A stretch of 64,000 nt of DNA from JBEEFP01 sp041166085 (GTDB taxonomy: Bacteria > Actinomycetota > Acidimicrobiia > Acidimicrobiales > JAFATL01). The notes below the pieces were generated by a model. The model ran no database searches. It was not told where the DNA came from and saw only the letters and a program-made list of their open reading frames with translations. The stretch spans positions 62,001-126,000 of the forward strand of contig JBEEFP010000006.1 in the NCBI GenBank assembly GCA_041166085.1. Direction: 5' to 3'. Positions 16,096 through 24,060 of this stretch are shown one piece after another. The translations under genes and the position numbers were made by a program. Each line of letters opens with the position of its first letter. Within the stretch, counting starts at the first letter, position 1.

Positions 16096-16581
16096 CGTGC
16101 CTGCTCCGCCGAGCGCGGTTCGACCGCATGGAGCGATCGTCGAGCGGCCGCGGGGGAAGCCCTGCCGAACGCCGCGCCCTGTTGGCCCGGCCGCCGTCTC
16201 GTTGTCACGAATCCCCCCGGACGATGCAATGTGCATCATCTTCACGACGACCGACGGCCGTCGCCTGATTCGACAGTATCGGCAGCGCAGATGCTGTCAA
16301 GACCACAACGACGGAGATCATCGATTGTTTCGATCGGATGACCCCAGGCGCGTGAATTGTCCAGATTTCGCGGCTGTTGCGTGCGCCGCTACTCGCCCCG
16401 GCAAACGAGATTCGGAGTCACCGGAGTCGAGAGTGCTGTGCCAGACCCGTGCCAGAAGGAGCGGTCAACGGCGGTGATTCCGGGTTACCAACGGTCAGTC
16501 GCTTGGGACCACACGGTTCGTCTGACCTGCGACTTCTCGAATCGGCGCTGGTTGGCGGCGCGTCGCGCGATACTCGCAATT
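16096..16581. other. right-end non-coding part of the island
   Basis: 486 bp without a supported gene. It should hold the promoter of the giant gene; AT content rises around 16260-16330. The right arm-type repeats are at 16438-16457. Confidence 0.55.
16438..16457 (+). repeat. right arm-type repeat pair of the island
   Basis: GTGCCAGA at 16438-16445 and again at 16449-16456, 125 bp inside attR. It equals 4710-4729 at 19 of 20 positions and has the same orientation. Confidence 0.55.
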
Positions 16582-16629
16582 GCGCCTGAAAAGCGCGAGG
16601 TCACCGGATCGACGCCGGTCCCGACCACC
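16582..16629 (+). repeat. attR: displaced 3' half of tRNA-Phe
   Basis: 48 bp matching 4603-4650 with one difference. It is the original chromosomal 3' end of tRNA-Phe, cut off by the island. It is not a tRNA gene: the 5' half is missing. Confidence 0.9.
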
Positions 16630-16631
16630 AC

Positions 16632-16657
16632 GATGGGCGACCTTCGGATCGCCCATC
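16632..16657 (+). terminator. original tRNA-Phe terminator, stranded after attR
   Basis: 9-bp stem GATGGGCGA (16632-16640) / TCGCCCATC (16649-16657) with a TTCG-centred loop and TTCC after it. It lies 2 nt beyond the displaced tRNA end, just where the native terminator should be. It may now serve the convergent HAD gene. Confidence 0.75.
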
Positions 16658-16673
16658 TTCCGCGTCGCTCAGG

Positions 16674-17405
16674 TCACTGCCCGTAACCGAGGACCCCGGG
16701 CAGCTCGGTGTGCGACCTGACCACGTGGTGAGCCTCGGGCTGGTCCGTGGAGTCGTCGTCGAAGACCCCGGCATAGCGAACGGCCGTCATGCCCATCGCC
16801 AGCGCGCCGGCGACGTCGGTGCGCCGCAGGTCGCCCACGTGGGCAGTGCGCTCCGGCGTCACACCGCCGAGGCCCTCGAGCGCGTGCTCGAAGATCACGC
16901 GTGACGGCTTGTAGGCGCCGACGTCGTCGGAGAACGACCAGTGGTCGAACAGCGGCAGCACGCCGTGACGGATGAGGTGCTCGCGCAGGACGGCCGACGA
17001 CGTGAACCCGACATCGCAGATGATGCCGAGCCGCACGCCGGCGTCGTGCAGCGTGTGCAGGCACCTCTCGACGCCGTCGGTGAGGTGCAGCTCGGCCTCG
17101 TCCCCCGCCCGTCCGAACGACTCGGTGAGGGCAGCCCTGACGTCGTCCGGCAACTCGAGGCCGAGATCGCCGATCGCGTCCTCGGCCGCCTGTACGGCCT
17201 GGTACTGCTCGTTGGCGGTCCACGCCGCGACGTAGCGCTCCCACGAGGCGTCGTATACGACGTCGATCTGCTGGCGCTCGAGGGCGAACCCCGCGTCCTC
17301 GAGGATGCCCGCCCAGGCGTCGAGCCGGCGGTTGCGCAGGTGGCCGCGATCCTCGAACACGAGGGTGTTCCAGAAGTCGAAGGTGACGGCTTCGATGGCG
17401 GTCAT
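16674..17405 (-). CDS. HAD-superfamily hydrolase
   Basis: A 243-residue HAD protein. Start chosen at ATG 17405, which overlaps the malic enzyme stop (ATGA). Motif I is FDFWNTL with nucleophile Asp10; the second Asp of the usual DxD is Trp12, as in several haloacid dehalogenase-like members that are not classical phosphatases. Motif II/III and IV follow as SFSDDVGAYKPS with the Lys, and HVGDLRRTDVAGA with the acidic pair. A helical cap lies between residues 20 and 95. It is translationally coupled to malic enzyme. Substrate is unknown. Confidence 0.85.
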   Translation of the reverse strand: MTAIEAVTFDFWNTLVFEDRGHLRNRRLDAWAGILEDAGFALERQQIDVVYDASWERYVAAWTANEQYQAVQAAEDAIGDLGLELPDDVRAALTESFGRAGDEAELHLTDGVERCLHTLHDAGVRLGIICDVGFTSSAVLREHLIRHGVLPLFDHWSFSDDVGAYKPSRVIFEHALEGLGGVTPERTAHVGDLRRTDVAGALAMGMTAVRYAGVFDDDSTDQPEAHHVVRSHTELPGVLGYGQ

Positions 17406-18808
17406 CCGCGGTGGCGGCACACGCCGTCGGCCTTCGCCGCCTCCGCGACCGACGACGCCACCAGCTCGACGACCCGCTTGTTGAACACACTGGGAACCAC
17501 GTAGCTCGGCGCCAGCTCGTTGTCCGGCACGGCGCCGGCGATGGCTTCGGCCGCGGCCAGCTTCATGTGCTCGGTGATCTTGGTGGCACCGGCGTCGAGG
17601 GCGCCCCGGAAGATGCCAGGGAAGCAGAGCACGTTGTTGATCTGGTTGGCGTAGTCGCTTCGGCCTGTCGCGATGACGGCCGCGAGACCGTCGGCCTGCT
17701 CCGGCGTGATCTCCGGATCGGGGTTGGCCAGCGCAAAGACGATGGGGTCCTTGTGCATCACCCGCAGGTCGTCACGGGTGATGATCCCCGGCCCACTCAC
17801 GCCGACGAAGACGTCACTCCCCGGCATGACCTCGTGCAGTGCTCCCCTGCGCATCTCGGGGTTGGTGTGCTCGGCCAGCCACTGCTTGGCCGGATTCAGC
17901 TCGTCCCGCCCTTCGTAGATGGCGCCCTTGCGGTCCACGCCGATGACGTTGGGCACCCCCGCGTTGGTGAGGATCTTGGCGATGGCGACGCCCGCCGCGC
18001 CGACGCCGGCGATGACGACCTTGAGGTCCTCCATCTTCTTGTCGACGACCTTCAACGAATTGCGAAGGGCGGCGAGCACGACCACGGCCGTCCCGTGCTG
18101 GTCGTCGTGGAAGACGGGGATGTCGAGGCTGGCCTGGAGTCGCTCCTCGACGTCGAAGCACTGCGGCGCGGCGATGTCCTCCAGGTTGATACCGCCGAAG
18201 ACGGGTTCGAGGCGCTGCACGGACTCGACGATCTCGTCCGGCGAGTCGACGTTGAGACAGATCGGGAACGCGTCGATGCCCGCGAACTCCTTGAACAACA
18301 GGGCCTTGCCCTCCATCACCGGGAGCGCGGCGTAGGGCCCGATGTCGCCCAGGCCGAGGACGGCGGTGCCGTCGGTGACGATGGCCACCGTGTTCTTCTT
18401 GATCGTGTAGGTGTGGACCTCGTCCGGGTCCTTGGCGATGGCGTTGCACACGCGCGCCACGCCCGGCGTGTACGCCATCGAGAGGTCGTCGCGGTTGGTG
18501 AGGGGGATCTTCGAACGCACCTCGATCTTGCCGCCCATATGCATGAGGAACGTGCGGTCGGCGACGTCGCGCACATGCACGCCCTCCACCGCCTCGACCG
18601 CGCCGCGGATGCGTTCCACGTGACCCTCGTCGATGGCCAGCACCGTGATGTCGCGCACCATGCGGTCGGCCACCACCTCGACGAGGTCGAGGGCGCCGAT
18701 GCTGCCGCCCGCCTCACCGATGGCGGTGGTCAGTCGCCCCAGGGTGCCGGGGCTGTTCTCCTCCTCGACGCGGATGCGCACCGAGTACTGCGTGTTGGGC
18801 GTGGCCAT
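17402..18808 (-). CDS. malic enzyme with N-terminal ACT domain
   Basis: A 468-residue NAD(P)-dependent oxidative decarboxylase that turns malate into pyruvate and CO2. Residues 8-80 form an ACT domain (SVRIRVEEENSPGTLGRL), a likely allosteric amino-acid or ligand sensor. The catalytic part contains MAYTPGVARVCNAIA, TDGTAVLGLGDIGP, the metal-binding EDIAAP and FHDDQHGTA, and the nucleotide-binding GVGAAGVAIAK. Length fits the short bacterial form without the phosphotransacetylase domain. The HAD gene follows with a 4-nt overlap. The intergenic space before it holds three hairpins. Confidence 0.93.
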   Translation of the reverse strand: MATPNTQYSVRIRVEEENSPGTLGRLTTAIGEAGGSIGALDLVEVVADRMVRDITVLAIDEGHVERIRGAVEAVEGVHVRDVADRTFLMHMGGKIEVRSKIPLTNRDDLSMAYTPGVARVCNAIAKDPDEVHTYTIKKNTVAIVTDGTAVLGLGDIGPYAALPVMEGKALLFKEFAGIDAFPICLNVDSPDEIVESVQRLEPVFGGINLEDIAAPQCFDVEERLQASLDIPVFHDDQHGTAVVVLAALRNSLKVVDKKMEDLKVVIAGVGAAGVAIAKILTNAGVPNVIGVDRKGAIYEGRDELNPAKQWLAEHTNPEMRRGALHEVMPGSDVFVGVSGPGIITRDDLRVMHKDPIVFALANPDPEITPEQADGLAAVIATGRSDYANQINNVLCFPGIFRGALDAGATKITEHMKLAAAEAIAGAVPDNELAPSYVVPSVFNKRVVELVASSVAEAAKADGVCRHRG

Positions 18809-18852
18809 GGGAGCCGCGAATCTACCGACGGCCCGTCACAACCACCCAACCG

Positions 18853-18903
18853 GCGTCTCGAGGAAATGGGGTACGGAATCCGTACCCCATTTCCTCGAGA
18901 CGC
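18853..18903. repeat. 50-bp palindromic element, copy 2
   Basis: 25-bp perfect inverted repeat (18853-18877 / 18879-18903) around a single central base. The outer arm GCGTCTCGAGGAAAT is the same as in the element at 2796-2846; the inner parts differ but stay self-complementary. It lies between the malic enzyme start and the BldC-like gene. Confidence 0.85.
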
Positions 18904-18936
18904 GAGAAAGCCGAGCCTCCCGGCTCGGCCTCTCGC
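18902..18936. terminator. second hairpin of the malic enzyme/BldC spacer
   Basis: 8-bp stem GCCGAGCC/GGCTCGGC with a TCCC loop (18910-18929), extended by an outer GCGAGA/TCTCGC stem (18902-18936). Its start touches the palindromic element. Confidence 0.6.
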
Positions 18937-18960
18937 TTCCTACCCCCTGAGAGATGCAAC

Positions 18961-18991
18961 AGGGCCGGGTTCCCCCCCGAGACCCGGCCCT
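18961..18991 (-). terminator. hairpin after the BldC-like gene
   Basis: 10-bp perfect stem AGGGCCGGGT (18961-18970) / ACCCGGCCCT (18982-18991), 13 nt after the BldC-like stop codon. Likely its terminator, though no T-run follows. Confidence 0.65.
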
Positions 18992-19004
18992 GAAGGTCTT
19001 GTTG

Positions 19005-19202
19005 CTATGCGCCCTCGTGCTCCATCTGCTCGAGGCAGCGGCGGATCTCGCTGGCCCGGAAGCGGCGGTGGCCGCCGAGGGTGCGGATCGCGGTGATCTT
19101 TCCGGCACGCGCCCAGCGGGTCACGGTCTTCGGATTGACCCGGAAGAGCGCAGCCACCTCAGCCGGGGTGAGGAGTGCGTCGGGTGCATTCTGGTCGGCC
19201 AT
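19005..19202 (-). CDS. bldC: BldC-family MerR-type DNA-binding regulator
   Basis: 65 residues, a single winged-helix domain: LLTPAEVAALFRVNPKTVTRWARAG, then the very conserved IRTLGGHRRFR wing. Length and sequence match BldC of streptomycetes, which binds direct repeats cooperatively and controls development; in this lineage the role is not known. AAGGGA precedes the ATG by about 9 nt. It is divergent from the dehydrogenase gene and has its own terminator hairpin. Confidence 0.92.
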   Translation of the reverse strand: MADQNAPDALLTPAEVAALFRVNPKTVTRWARAGKITAIRTLGGHRRFRASEIRRCLEQMEHEGA

Positions 19203-19317
19203 GGGTTGTCCCTTCGGAGCTGTCCGTTTCGTCTCCTAAGTCTCGGCATTGGTGCTTTGTTGGTCTATAGCGCCATCGCGTCATTTCTGGGGGGTTAGTA
19301 CTGACTAGTCATGGTGT

Positions 19318-20424
19318 GTGCAGGCACGGGCGGTACCCTCGCCCGAGGTGGAGCTCTTCGAGCGCGTCGCGAGCGGCGGCCACGAGCAGGTCGTCCTTTG
19401 CCAGCATCCCGAGACCGGATTGCGGGCGATCATCGCCATCCACTCGACGCAACTGGGCCCCGCGCTCGGGGGGACGCGCTTCCGCTCCTACCCCACCGAC
19501 GCCGACGCGCTGGAAGACGTCCTGCGTCTCTCCCGAGCCATGACCTACAAGGCGGCGGTGGCCGGTCTGCCCCTCGGGGGCGGCAAGGCGGTCATCATCG
19601 GTGACCCGGCCACGGTTCGCACCGAGGGCCTGATGCGGACCTACGCGCGCTTCCTCGAATCACTGGGCGGGCGCTACCTCACCGCCGAGGACGTCGGCAC
19701 GACGACCGCGGACATGGATCTCATCCGGGACGAGACGTCCTACGTCACCGGGGTCAGTGAGGCCAGGGGTGGCTCGGGCGACCCATCCCCCGCCACGGCC
19801 GTCGGTGTCGTGCACGCCATGGAGGCGGTCGCCGCGCACCTGTGGCACTCGCCGTCGCTCGCAGGGAGGCGGGTGGTGGTGCATGGGGTCGGCAAGGTCG
19901 GTGGGGCGCTGGCGCGTCGGCTGGCGGACGCCGGCGCGTCCGTGACGGTCGCGGACGTCCGCGCCGAGGCGGTGGCCGAGCTGGTGGCGAGCCACGGCGT
20001 GCGCGCCGTGCCCACCGAGTCGGCTCACCGCGAGCCCTGCGACGTCTACGCGCCCTGCGCTCTCGGCGGCGTCCTCAACCCCGCGACCATTCCCGAGCTC
20101 GCCTGCATCGCGGTGGTCGGCGCCGCCAACAACCAGCTGGCCGACGCCACGTGTGCCGACCGCATGCTCGCCGCCGGCATCACCTATGCGCCCGACTACG
20201 TGGTCAACGGCGGCGGCATCATCAACATCAGCGAGGAGCTGGCTCCGCGGGGCTACGACCGCGAGCGGGCGTACGCGCGCCTGGCCGAGGTCGGCGCAAC
20301 CACGCGCGCGGTGCTCGAGGCGGCTGCCGCGGGGGGCATCACGACCGAGGCGGCGGCCGACGGGCTGGCCGAATCCCGCCTGGCAGCCGCAGGCGGCCAC
20401 ACCATCAGGACGTTCCGCCGGTAG
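19318..20424 (+). CDS. leucine/valine-type amino acid dehydrogenase
   Basis: A 368-residue Glu/Leu/Phe/Val dehydrogenase that reversibly deaminates a branched-chain amino acid with NAD. Catalytic lysines stand at Lys78 and Lys90 in MTYKAAVAGLPLGGGKAVI, and the Rossmann motif is VVHGVGKVGGALA. The overall pattern, including EDVGTTTADM and SPATAVGVVHAM, is that of leucine dehydrogenase and not of glutamate dehydrogenase. The GTG at 19318 is the best in-frame start, but its only purine-rich upstream segment is too far away, so the exact start is uncertain. It may feed branched-chain precursors for fatty acids. Confidence 0.88.
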   Translation: MQARAVPSPEVELFERVASGGHEQVVLCQHPETGLRAIIAIHSTQLGPALGGTRFRSYPTDADALEDVLRLSRAMTYKAAVAGLPLGGGKAVIIGDPATVRTEGLMRTYARFLESLGGRYLTAEDVGTTTADMDLIRDETSYVTGVSEARGGSGDPSPATAVGVVHAMEAVAAHLWHSPSLAGRRVVVHGVGKVGGALARRLADAGASVTVADVRAEAVAELVASHGVRAVPTESAHREPCDVYAPCALGGVLNPATIPELACIAVVGAANNQLADATCADRMLAAGITYAPDYVVNGGGIINISEELAPRGYDRERAYARLAEVGATTRAVLEAAAAGGITTEAAADGLAESRLAAAGGHTIRTFRR

Positions 20425-20430
20425 CCGGGT

Positions 20431-20952
20431 TCAGGAGGGCGTGAGCTCGTCCATACGGAACAACGCAGCCAGCTCGAGCCCCTCGGCCGCCAGCTTCTCG
20501 AGGCCGCCCGACTGCCGGTCGATCACGCACAGGACGCGATCCACCGTGACGCCGAGCCCGCGGAGCTCGGCGCAGGATTCGATGACCTGGCCGCCGCTCG
20601 TGACGACGTCCTCCACGACCGTGAGGCGCTTGCCCTCGATGTGTCCGCCCTCGGCCAGCTGGCACGTGCCGTAGGTCTTGGCCTCCTTGCGCACGAAGTA
20701 CGCAGGGAGGCCAGTGTGCATCGACAGCGCCGTCGCCAGGGGCACGCCGCCGAGCTCGAGCCCGGCCAGGCCCTCGGTACCTGCCGGCACGAGCGGGGCC
20801 AGCGCCTCGGCGATGGCGCGCAGGAGCTCGGGGTCGGACTCGAACCGGTACTTGTCGAAGTACTCGCTGCTCGTCACGCCGGAACGCAGCGTGAACGACC
20901 CCGTCAGATGGGCCGTGTCGTAGATGCGATGGGCGAGCTCGGTGCGGTGCAC
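20431..20952 (-). CDS. pyrE: orotate phosphoribosyltransferase
   Basis: 173 residues; makes orotidine 5'-phosphate from orotate and PRPP in pyrimidine synthesis. The PRPP-binding loop is LTVVEDVVTSGGQ (110-122), the orotate side has FTLRSG and FDKYRFESDP, and the flexible loop RKEAKTYGT carries the catalytic lysines. The GTG start lies 3 nt after the response regulator stop. It ends 7 nt from the convergent dehydrogenase stop. Confidence 0.94.
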   Translation of the reverse strand: MHRTELAHRIYDTAHLTGSFTLRSGVTSSEYFDKYRFESDPELLRAIAEALAPLVPAGTEGLAGLELGGVPLATALSMHTGLPAYFVRKEAKTYGTCQLAEGGHIEGKRLTVVEDVVTSGGQVIESCAELRGLGVTVDRVLCVIDRQSGGLEKLAAEGLELAALFRMDELTPS

Positions 20953-20955
20953 GCC

Positions 20956-21378
20956 TCAGGCGTTGACGTCGCTCAGCTGGTCCAGGCGATTGCGGCGATG
21001 GGCCGCGAGCTGCTCGGCGCTGTAGCCGACGACCTTCTCGATGAGGTCGCTCAGGTCCACAGGGCTGAACGGCTTGGTGACGTAGTCGGCCGCACCGCTG
21101 TGCAAGGCGCGCGCCACGTCGCGGTCGGCCGATTTGGCGGAGACCACGATCACCCGGGGAGCGGACGGGTCGTTGGAGAGGCCCTGGAGCACGCCCCACC
21201 CGTCCATGACCGGCATCATCACGTCGAGGAGCACGAGATCGAAGCGTTCCTCCTCGATGCGGCGAAGCGCCGTCTCACCGTCGGCCGCCAACGCCGTCTC
21301 GAACCCGTCGGCTTCCAGGTTCACACGGAGCATGAGCAGGATGTCCGGCTCGTCGTCGACGATGAGCACGCGCGTCAC
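20956..21378 (-). CDS. response regulator, single receiver domain
   Basis: 140 residues. The receiver fold is complete: acidic pocket Asp8-Asp9, phosphorylation site Asp52 in LVLLDVMMPVMDGW, switch Ser in VIVVSAKS and the Lys of YVTKPFSP. There is no DNA-binding domain; a 20-residue basic tail follows. The GTG start overlaps the kinase stop by 4 nt, so the two form a pair. The output must go through protein contacts or a second regulator. Confidence 0.92.
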   Translation of the reverse strand: MTRVLIVDDEPDILLMLRVNLEADGFETALAADGETALRRIEEERFDLVLLDVMMPVMDGWGVLQGLSNDPSAPRVIVVSAKSADRDVARALHSGAADYVTKPFSPVDLSDLIEKVVGYSAEQLAAHRRNRLDQLSDVNA

Positions 21379-22964
21379 GACTGCGACGCGCCTCTGGCCG
21401 ACCGCACCGTCTCGGCTTCTCTCATCGGTGGTGCCGTCATGTGCCCTGCCTCCGCGGCCGGTCCGAGCGACGGCAACCGGACCGTGAAGTCCGCCCCGCC
21501 ACCAGGACGCTCCGACACCGTGACTGTACCGCCCTGGGCCTCGGCGAGGACCTTTACCAGGTGCAGACCGAGGCCCGAGCCGCGGACCGAGGTCTCCACG
21601 CCGCGCGCGAAGGGATCGAAGACGCGGCGGGCGTCCTCGGCCGACACGCCCGCGCCGCGATCGAGCACGGACAGCCGGACGGTTTCTCCCTCGTGGGCGA
21701 TCTCGACCTCGACCGTGCCCCATCCGTGCACGAAGGCATTCTCGATGAGGTTCAGCAGGATCTGCTCCAGCGCCTCCGGATCGCCGTTGACGACGAGCAT
21801 CGAAGGAGCCCGGAGCTCGACGGGGCGGCCCGCGGCGCGCGTCAGCTGGCACACCCCTCGCGTGACCGCGACAAGGTCGACCGGACGCACGTCGGGCTCG
21901 CTGATCGCTTCGGCCCGGCGTAGCTCGAGCACGTCCTCGACCAGCCGCGACAGACGCTCGCCCTGCTTCTCGATCATCTCGAGGAAGCTGGCGACGTGCT
22001 CAGGCGGCAGGTCGCGACGCTGCAGGGTGCGGGTGGCGCCGATGATGGCGGCCAGCGGAGCCTTGAGCTCGTGGCTCACCATGGCGACGAACGACGACTT
22101 CGTGCGGTCGCGCTCGACGAGCTCCTCCACGTGCCGGCGCTCCCCTTCGTACAGCGCGGCGTGCGCCACGGCGGCAGCCGAGTGCTCGGCGAACCGCGCC
22201 AGCACACGGACGTCGTAGTCCGAGAAGGCGCCGTCGGGGCCGCGGCGTACGAGCAACACCCCCTCGACGTCATCGCCATAGACCAGGGGCGCGGCCATGA
22301 CCGCGCCGGACACGCCATCGGTGACGGCGTCGTCGTGAGCGCCCAGGCCGGGCTCACCGGTCGCAGCCACGTGCGCGGCCAGCCCATCGGGTGACGCGTT
22401 GGCGCCGGGTCCGGGCCCCTCGATCCCCCGTGCCGTGTGGAGTCGCAGGCCGTCGCTGTCGCGCAGGTACACGCCGCCGGAGACGCCGCCGAACAGCTCG
22501 ATGGCGCTGTCCAGGACGGCGGCCATCGTCTGCTCCATGTGCAGGTTGGCGTTGACGGCCGTCTCCTTGAGGGACAGCTGGCGCAGCTCGTCGAGTCGAT
22601 TGGAGAAGGCGGCTGCCAGCACCCGTTCGTCGACCAACAGGCGGGTCAGCCGACGGAGATGCACCTCCTTCTCGATCACGTAACAGACGAAGGCGAGGCT
22701 GAGGGCAACCAGGGCGAGTCGAAGCGCACCGGTTGAGACGAGAGAGCCCCCCTCGAGGGGCGTGGCGCTGGTGAGCAGGAGCATGCCGGCGGCCAGCCCA
22801 CCCATCACCACGAAGGCGACGATCCACAGCTGGGCCCGACGGCTCTCGACCGCCTCGAGCGACGGAGTGGCGTACTGGCGCAGGCCTGCGACGCGCGCCT
22901 CGCGCGCCAGATCTGCCCTCCCGGTTCTCACCCTCGCGGTATCGGCGTCCAGCCGACCGGACAT
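21375..22964 (-). CDS. membrane histidine kinase with GAF domain
   Basis: 529 residues from ATG 22964; the open frame extends further but into the purM spacer. Two membrane segments (about 45-65 and 81-97) with almost no outside loop, then a coiled linker, a GAF domain (about 145-290), the HisKA phosphoacceptor His in MVSHELKAPL, N-box NLIENAFVHG, G1 DRGAGV and G2 GSGLGLHLV. The signal is therefore probably sensed in the membrane or by the GAF domain. Partner is the receiver protein encoded next. It lies 43 nt after purM. Confidence 0.92.
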   Translation of the reverse strand: MSGRLDADTARVRTGRADLAREARVAGLRQYATPSLEAVESRRAQLWIVAFVVMGGLAAGMLLLTSATPLEGGSLVSTGALRLALVALSLAFVCYVIEKEVHLRRLTRLLVDERVLAAAFSNRLDELRQLSLKETAVNANLHMEQTMAAVLDSAIELFGGVSGGVYLRDSDGLRLHTARGIEGPGPGANASPDGLAAHVAATGEPGLGAHDDAVTDGVSGAVMAAPLVYGDDVEGVLLVRRGPDGAFSDYDVRVLARFAEHSAAAVAHAALYEGERRHVEELVERDRTKSSFVAMVSHELKAPLAAIIGATRTLQRRDLPPEHVASFLEMIEKQGERLSRLVEDVLELRRAEAISEPDVRPVDLVAVTRGVCQLTRAAGRPVELRAPSMLVVNGDPEALEQILLNLIENAFVHGWGTVEVEIAHEGETVRLSVLDRGAGVSAEDARRVFDPFARGVETSVRGSGLGLHLVKVLAEAQGGTVTVSERPGGGADFTVRLPSLGPAAEAGHMTAPPMREAETVRSARGASQS

Positions 22965-23007
22965 GAGGGGGGTTTGCGTCCGCCAGGCTGCCGGTGCAGA
23001 GAACGGG

Positions 23008-24060
23008 CTAGGAGATCCGCACCGCGCCCGAGCCAGGCACGATCTCGCCCACCTGCACGGCCCGATGGCCCTTGCTGCGGAGCAGGTCGAGGGCCCGGAA
23101 GGCATCGTCGGGGGGCACGGCGACGATCATGCCCAGGCCGAGATTGAACACCCGGGCCATCTCTTCGTCGCTCACGGATCCGAGGCGCTGGATCTCCCCG
23201 AAGATGGGCGGTGCTTCCCAGCTGCGGCGCTGGAGGACGGCGTCCGTCGACGACGGCAGCACCCGACGGAGGTTCCCGGGCACGCCGCCGCCGGTGATGT
23301 GGGCGACGGCCCGCACGTCGACGTGTTGGAGCAGGGCCGCGATCGCCGGTGCGTAGATGACCGACGGCTCGAGGAGCTCATCCGCCAGGCTGTGGCGTGC
23401 GCCGGGAAAGGCGGGGTCCTCGAGATTGCGCCCCGCGTGCTCGAGGAGGACGCGCCGGGCCAGCGAGTAGCCGTTGGAGCGCAAGCCCGGCGAAGGCAGA
23501 CCGATGAGCACATCGCCGGGAGCGACGCGGTCAGGCGTGAGCATGCGGTCGCGCTCGACGACGCCGAGGGCGAAGCCGACGAGGTCGAAGTCGCCTGGCT
23601 CCATGGCGCCGGGGTGCTCGGCCATCTCCCCGCCGATGAGGGCGCAGCCGGCCTGCCGGCACCCTTCGGCGACCCCCTCCACCAGCTGGGAGATGTGTTC
23701 GGGGTCGAGGCGCCCGACCGCGATGTAGTCCAGGAACAGGAGAGGCTCGGCGCCCTGGCAGACGAGGTCGTCGACGCACATGGCGACGAGGTCGACGCCG
23801 ATGGTCGTGAACCGCCCGGTGGCCTGGGCCACCAGCGCCTTGGTGCCGACGCCGTCGGTCGAGCCCACCAGCACGGGCTGGCGGTAGCGCTCGCTGGGGA
23901 AGGCGAAGAGCCCGCCGAAGCCGCCGATGTCCCCGATGACCTCGGGACGGAAGGTCGACCGGACCTTGTCCTTGATCCGCTGGACCGCCTCCTCGCCCGC
24001 GGCGATGTCGACGCCGGCGGACGCGTAGGTGATCCCTCCGGCGTCGTCCTCCTCAGCCAC
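23008..24060 (-). CDS. purM: phosphoribosylformylglycinamidine cyclo-ligase
   Basis: 350 residues; makes aminoimidazole ribonucleotide in purine synthesis. Typical features are ASAGVDIAAGEEAV at the start, GSTDGVGTK for ATP binding, LIGGEMAEHPG and the ITGGGVPGNLRR loop. The GTG start overlaps the purF end by 8 nt, giving a purF-purM operon. Confidence 0.96.
   Translation of the reverse strand: MAEEDDAGGITYASAGVDIAAGEEAVQRIKDKVRSTFRPEVIGDIGGFGGLFAFPSERYRQPVLVGSTDGVGTKALVAQATGRFTTIGVDLVAMCVDDLVCQGAEPLLFLDYIAVGRLDPEHISQLVEGVAEGCRQAGCALIGGEMAEHPGAMEPGDFDLVGFALGVVERDRMLTPDRVAPGDVLIGLPSPGLRSNGYSLARRVLLEHAGRNLEDPAFPGARHSLADELLEPSVIYAPAIAALLQHVDVRAVAHITGGGVPGNLRRVLPSSTDAVLQRRSWEAPPIFGEIQRLGSVSDEEMARVFNLGLGMIVAVPPDDAFRALDLLRSKGHRAVQVGEIVPGSGAVRIS

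Noticed and set aside
14746..16341. A 531-codon plus-strand frame at the giant gene's 5' end
   Set aside because: Antisense to signal peptide and first domains; no recognisable protein and no ribosome site.
16582..16629. A second tRNA-Phe gene
   Set aside because: Only the 3' half is present; the acceptor 5' strand and D-arm are absent. It is the attR copy.
16246..16686. A plus-strand frame over the right island end
   Set aside because: It runs through attR and the tRNA terminator and has no protein-like features.
17411..19096. A 561-codon plus-strand frame over malic enzyme
   Set aside because: Antisense shadow of malic enzyme and its hairpin spacer.
19203..19317. Riboswitch in the divergent bldC/dehydrogenase spacer
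   Set aside because: Only 115 bp shared by two divergent promoters; no recognisable aptamer fold.
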